Of a DNA stretch of 19,703 nt, positions 13,326 through 19,703 are shown in pieces (within the stretch, counting starts at the first letter, position 1; every line of letters begins with the position of its first letter). Source of the stretch: Thermomucor indicae-seudaticae (lineage: Eukaryota > Mucoromycota > Mucoromycetes > Mucorales > Lichtheimiaceae); NCBI GenBank assembly GCA_000787465.1, contig JSYX01000633.1, positions 1 to 19,703 on the forward strand, read 5' to 3'. The translations under genes and the position numbers were made by a program. The notes beneath the pieces are model-generated. The model was not told the DNA's origin and searched no databases. It saw only the letters and a program-made list of their open reading frames with translations.

Positions 13326-15353
13326 CTATTTCTTTATGACTGGGCCATGAACCTGCATGGTGACGATATCAGCCTCGTACGCTGCCAGATCGCGCTTGGC
13401 CGCATCCACATCAATGCACAAGACGATGCCTGTCGCCAGCACAAACAATCCGAGCACAAAGGGCCAACCCATCCAGATATTGGAAGTCGCTTGAGAAATC
13501 GCGCCCACCACCACAGGTCCTATCCACCTTTTTTTCATCACCCATTCAATCCATGTTGGCTTTTCTTTCTTTCATTAGGAAAAAAAAGGAGAGACTTACG
13601 ATGAGGCCTTGTTCACGACGCCAAAGAGACCAAAGAACAAGTTTTCTTTTCCCTTGGGCGTCAGTTCTGCCAACATGGTTTGTTGCCATGCCCAGATGGG
13701 CGCGGTGAACAGACCGGACCAGGCCGCAAGGATCCATAGCTCCCACGTGGTCTACCCAAACTTCGTTGAGCGCACGGGTCACAGGGCCCCCCTCCACCCG
13801 CGAAAACAAACCTTGATGCCAAAGTGATCCATGCTGATACCAAAGCAGCCCCAGAGCGGCACGACGGCAGTAAGAACGATGATGACAAGTAGACTGGTTT
13901 TGGTGCTGAAGTGGAAGGCATGCGAGAGCCATAGAAACAAGAGGCAGCCGAGGATGGACGTGATAGCGGTGACGAGGGACAGCATGGTGATCAGTCGTGG
14001 CGAGAACCCGGTAATCTGACCCTGGACGATACTCGAGATTTGGCTGATGGTCGAGACTGCGTCCGAAAACATAAAGTAGGAGATGATGTACATGAACAGA
14101 TAGCGTAGTTTCTTGATTTCCCTAATCGCGATCTGTCTGCATCAAGGTCATCCTGATACACTTGGTTCCCCCCACTCTCTTACTTGAACGCGGCCATGAT
14201 GGATTTCCAGCCGATGGTCCAGTGGCTACTGCACGGCGGCAGCGGTGGGCCCTGTCGCGTGCGTGGTTGAAAGACAAAGTACGGGATCGCATTGAGGGCC
14301 CAAAACGCACCGCACACCGCCGTCGAGATGAAGTTGTAGATCGGCGCGTTACCCAGCGTGCGCTCTGTGCCCGGTGGAAAATCGTAGGATGACCATGGCA
14401 GATACGACACGCCAGACAAGACCACTTTTCATGGTTGCCAAATCAGTTAGGGGTTACAAGAGAGAGAAGAGCGTGTATTGTACTTTTTTTACCTGTCAGG
14501 ATAAGGAAGCCAATGTTGGAAAAGGTCGTGGATATGGCGGATACGTGGTTCCGCCATGCTTCCACCACGGCTTGTTTCTCGCGTGGACTGAGACATGGGT
14601 TCAGGCGTGCCTGACGGACGACGGGCAAGTTGTCACTGTTTTCAATCGTCACACCCCATGAATCATTGTTCTCTCTTCATTTCATGGCTGTACAATGATT
14701 CTTACCTGAGGTTAGGAAACGCCGCGGCATAAAAGACAAGCGAGGCACCGTACGAAATCAGCGCCACAATAAAGATGGCCATCATGACTTGCCAGTGGCC
14801 ATCGTCATGGATCAAGGCAATGGGCAGAATCTGCGACGCGCAACCAATCACGGTCGTGGCCAGGAGAATGATGCGGTTCCAGCGGCCATAGTCCGCCAGA
14901 CTCCCGAGACTGGTGAACAGCACGAACTGGCTCAGGAACGCAATGGATTGGACGTACAGCATCATGGACGAGACCGGTATCGAGCCGTTGCCCCAGCGCA
15001 CATTGCATGGTTTCAGGGTGTCCTGGAGGTCGCAGCTGCTGCCGGTGGTTGGATCAAAGCCGTTGCGGTAAGCTAGGTATTGCAGGATCGTCGGCATGTA
15101 ACTGTAAATGGTGTATCCATTATTCTATGCCACGCACAAAAGAGAGAGATTAGAGTCCTTTTTGTTTGAGTTATAGTTCTTTGGAGGGAAAGGGACGAAC
15201 CCCGTTATAGTACAGGTAATAGCCCCAGAGCTCGAGTCGCGTTGCGGGTGCCTGGCGATGGACTTGTTCTGCTAATTCAGGATCCACCACCGGCTCCTCT
15301 TCAGTGACAAGAAATGGGTCCGCAAACAGTCGTTGCCGTATTAAAGTGAGCAT
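13326..15353 (-). CDS. ATG22: Atg22-like vacuolar amino-acid effluxer (MFS)
   Basis: Exons in transcript order: 15201-15353, 14706-15124, 14493-14635, 14184-14424, 13812-14121, 13600-13751 and 13326-13527; 1620 nt, 539 aa, near the 528 aa I recall for yeast Atg22. Atg22 exports amino acids from the vacuole after autophagic breakdown. Family features are RLELWGYYLYYNGNNGYTIYSYMPTIL in pieces around the first exon junction, YVQSIAFLSQF, the loop GSLADYGRW, AAFPNL before a large soluble loop (VVRQARLNPCLSPREKQ), LRYLFMYIISYFMFSDA, and QTMLAELTPKGKENLFFGLFGVVNKASSW near the end, which matches the conserved cytosolic segment of the family. About ten to twelve hydrophobic helices are visible. The start at 15353 is chosen because a TATAAA lies 58 nt upstream; in-frame ATG further up would overlap it. 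The donor of intron 1 (GTTCGT) is weak. Confidence 0.92.
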
Positions 15354-15878
15354 CAGAAAGTGGGAATCGAAAGAGAAAAGGAGGGGGGCGGCCAAATCGA
15401 TTAGACCTGCTTTATACATGTACGTACATGCATAAAAGCTCAATTGCAGTAAATCGACGGGATAAGGAGGAGAATAATCATTATGCTACATGCCGACTCT
15501 TTTAGCTGCAGATAATGAAACTGATGTACTTTATCGAGTAGGCTGACAGAGCCTTCTTTATGTGTGCAAATAATTTCTTTGTTACAAGTGATAAACGGAC
15601 CATGCATTTTTCCATCAGTATTACTGCCTTGTCAACACGACAGTGCAACTGCAAGACAACTTTTGCATAGATGGCACCAAAGTTAACTGCACACTTTACC
15701 GGGTGGTAAACGACACCCCCATTGCAACGGTTATACGTTTACCAGTTTAGCAATCACGTCATTGGCTCTTGTCTCCATTTGCTGAAGTTGAAACCTGTGC
15801 ATCTCAGGTACACATCCTCTCTCTCACACGAAGTTCTCTCTCTTTTTTCTTCCCTCTTTCCTTGGGTGAAAACTAGAA
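15354..15878. promoter_or_regulatory. Divergent promoter region of the Atg22-like and cysteine-synthase genes
   Basis: This 525-bp region separates two divergent genes. On the minus strand TATAAA (plus 15411-15416) sits 58 nt before the Atg22 ATG. The same site lies within a 26-bp near-palindrome (15411-15436). On the plus side a long CT-rich stretch (about 15810-15865) precedes the cysteine-synthase ATG, as is common in fungal promoters. I saw no CACGTG sulfur-regulator box. Confidence 0.6.
15411..15436. repeat. 26-bp near-perfect palindrome over a TATA box
   Basis: The half-sites read TTTATACATGTAC and GTACATGCATAAA; they pair at 12 of 13 positions, the only mismatch being the A/C pair at the sixth position. 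Its minus-strand side contains TATAAA. Confidence 0.85.
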
Positions 15879-17295
15879 ATGAACGCCCTGCGCATTTTCC
15901 GCCGTGCCTATACGACTGTGCACCCTGGCTTTCGGGCTGGTGTAAGCCTAACAGGAATATGGAGTGCAGCTGTCCCCGACTAACTAATGGTGGTGCCTTG
16001 TAGATTACGAATGGCTTTGTGGGTGCCATTGGTAACACCCCATTGGTAATTATGCTTACAAGGCCAAAAAAGAAAAAACGAGCACGTACGTTGCTCAACT
16101 CAATGAGACGTCTAGATTCGTTTGAACCGATTGAGTGAAGAAACTGGATCCGAAATCCTCGCCAAAGCCGAGTTCATGAACCCGGGCGGTTCGGTCAAGG
16201 ACCGAGCTGCGCTGTTTATCGTCAAGGACGCCGAAGAGAGGGGTCTGATTAAGCCTGGAGGCACCATTGTTGAGGGCACAGCCGGCAACACGGGTATTGG
16301 TCTTGCGCACGTCTGCCGTGCCAAGGGGTACAAGTGTGTTATTTACATGCCCAACACTCAGGTATATATCTCTGTAAAGCGCCGGGGGGGGGTATGGATC
16401 TTGAAGACAGAGAAGGGCTAACGGCGGTTGTTGGTAGTCACAAGAGAAAATCGACTTGTTGCGCATGTTGGGTGCCGAGGTGTACCCGGTGCCTGCCGTG
16501 GCCTTTGACAATCCACAGAACTACAACCACCAAGCACGTCGCCACGCCGAAAGTCTGGAGAACGCCGTGTGGACGAACCAGTTCGACAATATCGCGAACC
16601 GTCGTGCGCACATTGAGACGACAGGTCCCGAGATTTGGGCGCAAACCGAGGGTCTGGTCGACGGCTTCACGTGTGCGACGGGCACGGGTGGTACGTTGGC
16701 TGGCACGGCCCGCTACCTGAAGACGCAGAACAGCAACGTCAAGATCTTTGTGGCTGACCCGCCCGGATCGGTGTTGCACAGCTACTTCCAGAGCGGTGGC
16801 AAGAAGCTTGAGCGGTCTGGGTCGTCGATCACCGAGGGCATTGGTCAGGGTCGTATTACGGACAATATGGCGCAGGACGTTGAGTTGGTGGACGGATCCA
16901 TGACGGTCCCCGATGAAGAAACGATCAAGATGCTCTACCGGCTGTTGGATGAGGAGGGTATCTATGTCGGAGCCAGCTCTGCGTTGAATGTCGTGGCTGC
17001 TGTGGAAATGGCCAAACAACTGGGCAAGGGTACGTGGGCTGCCACGGATGGCCGCCGTGCGAAATGGATGACTCATTCTTTTTTTTGCTACTGCAGGCAA
17101 AAAGATTGTAACTATTCTCGCCGATGGCGCTTACCGATACCAGTCCCGTCTTTTCAGTAAGTTAAACTTGCTGCTCATGATGTGTTGTGTGCATGTAAGC
17201 TTACTGTTTTCTTTCTAGGCCGGAAATGGCTGCAGTCCAAGAACTTGGAGTCTGCTATTCCGGAACATTTACAAAAGTACATCATCCTTCCTTGA
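15879..17295 (+). CDS. Mitochondrial cysteine-synthase-like PLP enzyme (Mcy1-like)
   Basis: Exons 15879-15941, 16004-16045, 16116-16361, 16438-17029, 17097-17156 and 17219-17295 give 359 aa. The fold-type II PLP enzyme family makes cysteine from O-acetylserine and sulfide. The PLP lysine is K63 in [11 protein letters not shown], the phosphate-binding loop is ATGTGGT, and the conserved C-terminal [14 protein letters not shown] is split by the last two introns. The first exon encodes [14 protein letters not shown], basic and without acids, a likely mitochondrial presequence. The substrate loop reads [11 protein letters not shown], the form typical of the Mcy1 (YGR012W) branch, where bacterial CysK enzymes have TSGNTG, so it is closer to Mcy1 than to CysK. 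Intron 3 (16362-16437) contains a run of G. Spacing and phases are all regular. Substrate preference cannot be read from the sequence. Confidence 0.95.
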
Positions 17296-19175
17296 GCAAA
17301 ATGTATAATATCGTTTTTTTGTATGTAGACATAGACCTGCGACTTGCATTAAAAGAGATCGGGTGGATATAGTACCATCTCTTTGTAATGTTTTCGAAAG
17401 ACCCCGGTTGTTCATGTGCCTCAGAGACGGGGAAGATTACCTGCTTCATACTTTGCACTGTCTGGCAGGGCATACCGTCATGTCACACTGTATTGACTGA
17501 CGGGGCCATTGTTTCAAAGAGAACAAGGACTCAAACTATAGACGTGATGTGCGATTCAGAATATCAGATCTGTTTGTTTCAATGAAGCACAGTGCATTAC
17601 AAATTTGATGGATAGAATAAATCATAAATGGATGTTGCTCTTCATCAAGCCCATCCGCGCTGGCCTTCCCATTGCTTAGGAAGTATGCTCGAGTTCCGGA
17701 GCAAAGTACACAGTAACTTTCGAACCCGGGCCAGCCATGGATTTTCACCGTCCTTATCGAATATATAGTAGCGCATAGCAAGAAAGCGCTAAAAGATTTA
17801 AATTGCGAAGAGAAATCCTGTACTACAAAGTCCTAAGGTCACGTGTTTTCACGTAGGCTCTGGCTTTCGGCACTCAGACTTCGGACCCCGGAGGGGATAT
17901 TCCTGAGCACTGCGTGTTGTATATGATAATGGTGGATGTGTAGATAAAAAGTTGGATGAATAACAACAGGTAACTAGAAGAAAGGTACGATGGGACTCCA
18001 CACGTGCGTTTATTACAAGAAGGGGGAGAAAGAAAGAGAGCTATTACCATGCTATTGAGCACATCATCTATGCGACCCTAGCGGAGATGGGGCGGAGTCG
18101 TATCTTGGATGAGAAACCCAGTTCTATTTGTAATTTGCTTTTTTATCACAGAGTACTGAGCACCCGGGTACATGGTCTTGTCCTGAGCGTGACCCAAAGT
18201 GGCACACAGAAGCGCGACCCTGAAGAAAGTAGGTACACGCGGAGAGAGCGCGCGACCTTGGTACACGCATCTTGATGGAGGAGATACGAATTTGATCACT
18301 AGCAGAAATACATTTGGTTATATGTATATGCTGCCTTATCCATGCTGCCCTACATCCAAGCGAATCTCTCCCCGCGATATGTTCCAGAGTCGTCTGGATA
18401 GCGGCTCGCTGGCCTTCCGCACACCCTTTTCTTTGGTCGCCCCGGAATGCCGGTTTCTTGTTGATGACTGACGGATTGCACAGCGGATCCATCGCCATCG
18501 CCACCGCATTTCTCATCCCGAAAATCTCACCACGCTCTTCGACGGAAAGGTCACGGCTGCGTTGGCAAGGAGTGGTAAAAGTTGTAAAAACGGCATTCTG
18601 CTTGTGATCACAATACAGAGAAGCAATGAAACAGGAAGCGGGAAGCTGCGTATGCGTAATTTTTTTTTCTTCCTGCTAAGATTGAGTCGCCGCATGAAAA
18701 CCTTTTTTTCTTGGAGGGTAGTGACTCTGGCCACTCCGCATGGAGCTATGAGTAAACCTCCGCGCGTAGGAAAACGCTTTCTGGTTTGCTTGGACAAAAG
18801 GTGGGAGTCATACGAATGCAAATACGACTTTTTTTCATAGAGGCTTGCGAGTGAAGAGAGTGAGACGGTTCATTCGCCGGCTTTTTCTCAGCGCCGCCAC
18901 CCGGACGGACTCTGTAGCGCCATTCCGCAAACTTCAAGCCTATGTTCCATAGTGATCGGCTGTATATCAATTGATTTTAGCGTGAATGCGGAGCCTGAAG
19001 CATATAACCCTCATATTTCGATTCACCGTCGCCCGTCCTATGTACGCACCGTATCAAACAAAGCGACGCAGACGTTCTATGACGCATTCCCCGCTCAATC
19101 TCCGTTTCGTTCAATGCCTAGCCGCAGTATCCAACACCGAAACTCCAAAGGCTTGGGTGATTTTATGAGTTGAAA

Positions 19176-19235
19176 CGAACAAATAAAGTCGAACAGGTAA
19201 CATAGCAGGTTCATGTTCGTATTTGTATTTGTTCG
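19176..19235. repeat. 10-bp inverted repeat with 40-bp spacer
   Basis: CGAACAAATA at 19176-19185 is perfectly complementary to TATTTGTTCG at 19226-19235. It could form a hairpin or be a remnant of a small element, or be chance in AT-rich DNA. Confidence 0.6.
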
Positions 19236-19686
19236 CATCCTCTCCATCAAAGGAAAGGAAAAAATTTACACTGCATCCATGACGCATCTGGGTTCAACTT
19301 CTGGGAGAGCTTGCTTAGTTCGGAAAGGTTTGGCTTTGATCTATACTGCGCGTCTAACAATGAACTTCGGTTCCGTGTAGATGGAACTGTGAAGCAGATT
19401 ATGAACTTGAGCATGTCAAGGCGGGTTCCAAGTATAAAGTTGCATTTGTGTCAGGCAGGGTTCACTGAACAAAGGCGATCGATGTAACGAAACGATCAAA
19501 AGAACCTCGTCCCTTGCATGGTGGCGCGTCCTGACTGATTACAAACGCTGAGCGAAAGGGATTTAGTTGATTCGAGACATAAAGGCGGTGGGGGATTTCG
19601 CTCAAGGTCGTAGAACACGACGGCTTGATATGACACCAGGTGAAGCTGGAGATACTCATCATTCACGTCGCGTCAGTACACACTAC

Positions 19687-19700
19687 GGGAAAAATTTCCC
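19687..19700. repeat. GGGAAA/TTTCCC hairpin at the right edge
   Basis: A 6-bp perfect stem with a two-base loop lies three bases from the window end. The element it belongs to, if any, continues outside. Confidence 0.6.
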
Positions 19701-19703
19701 TAC

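Larger units (their letters stand above)
17296..19703. other. 2.4-kb region without a supported gene
   Basis: After the cysteine-synthase stop I found only short overlapping frames on both strands, none with a recognisable domain. The longest, on the minus strand, are 18124-18516 and 18513-18821. Another minus frame, 18078-18299, contains a hydrophobic signal-peptide-like piece (see findings). CACGTG occurs at 17840 and 18001. No tRNA was found: the TTCGAAC near 17720 lacks a pairing T stem. The region may be a long intergenic space, decayed mobile DNA, or lineage-specific genes that I cannot see. Confidence 0.55.

Noticed and set aside
13546..13932. Minus-strand frame of 128 codons within the Atg22-like gene
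   Set aside because: It is an out-of-frame reading across the last exons and introns of the Atg22-like gene.
16438..17100. Open minus-strand frame of 220 codons
   Set aside because: It is antisense to the main exon of the cysteine-synthase gene, whose family identity is certain; the frame is a codon-bias shadow.
17700..17750. TTCGAACCC resembling a tRNA T-loop
   Set aside because: No T stem, anticodon stem or acceptor stem can be drawn on either strand.

Overview
The window looks like a compact nuclear genome segment of an early-diverging filamentous fungus, most likely Mucoromycota (inference from intron style and protein similarity recalled from memory; no search was run). Genes are split by many short introns (about 45-90 nt, mostly GT..AG, often with a CTAAC/CTGAC-like branch site close to the acceptor), intergenic gaps are short, and all recognisable products are conserved eukaryotic housekeeping proteins. 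No bacterial operon structure, CRISPR array, rRNA, tRNA or intact transposon was seen. Gene models were built by hand by joining reading frames at splice sites; intron phases were checked so that each CDS adds up to a multiple of three.

Layout. 74-2101 (+): ELP3, catalytic subunit of Elongator, 6 exons, 547 aa. 2287-6125 (+): an unrecognised, intron-dense gene (modelled with 18 exons, about 924 aa) for a low-complexity and coiled-coil protein; its last 700 bp are the least certain part of the annotation. 6243-7868 (+): Ysc84/Lsb3/SH3YL1-type SYLF plus SH3 protein, 9 exons, 377 aa. 8034-8653 (+): ribosomal protein uL14 (L23), 4 exons, 137 aa. 8741-9933 (-): Rab2-type small GTPase, 9 exons, 210 aa, with two GC-AG introns and an 11-nt microexon. 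10063-11150 (-): Anp1/Mnn9/Van1-family mannosyltransferase, 2 exons, 338 aa. 11439-12386 (-): SWIRM-domain protein of the Fun19/Laf type, single exon, 315 aa. 12387-13325: gene-free gap. 13326-15353 (-): Atg22-like vacuolar MFS transporter, 7 exons, 539 aa. 15354-15878: divergent promoter region with a 26-bp near-palindrome over the Atg22 TATA box. 15879-17295 (+): mitochondrial cysteine-synthase-like enzyme (Mcy1-like), 6 exons, 359 aa. 17296-19703: 2.4 kb with no convincing gene.

The genes do not form a pathway. Loose themes are secretory traffic and glycosylation (Rab2 and the Anp1-family enzyme), actin/endocytosis (Ysc84), translation (Elp3, which modifies tRNA wobble uridines, and uL14), and vacuolar amino-acid recycling beside sulfur amino-acid metabolism (divergent Atg22 and cysteine synthase). 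I did not find a convincing novel multi-gene system. The most unusual items are the splicing features of the Rab2 gene, the unidentified coiled-coil gene with a multi-frame 3' end, and the palindrome in the Atg22 promoter.
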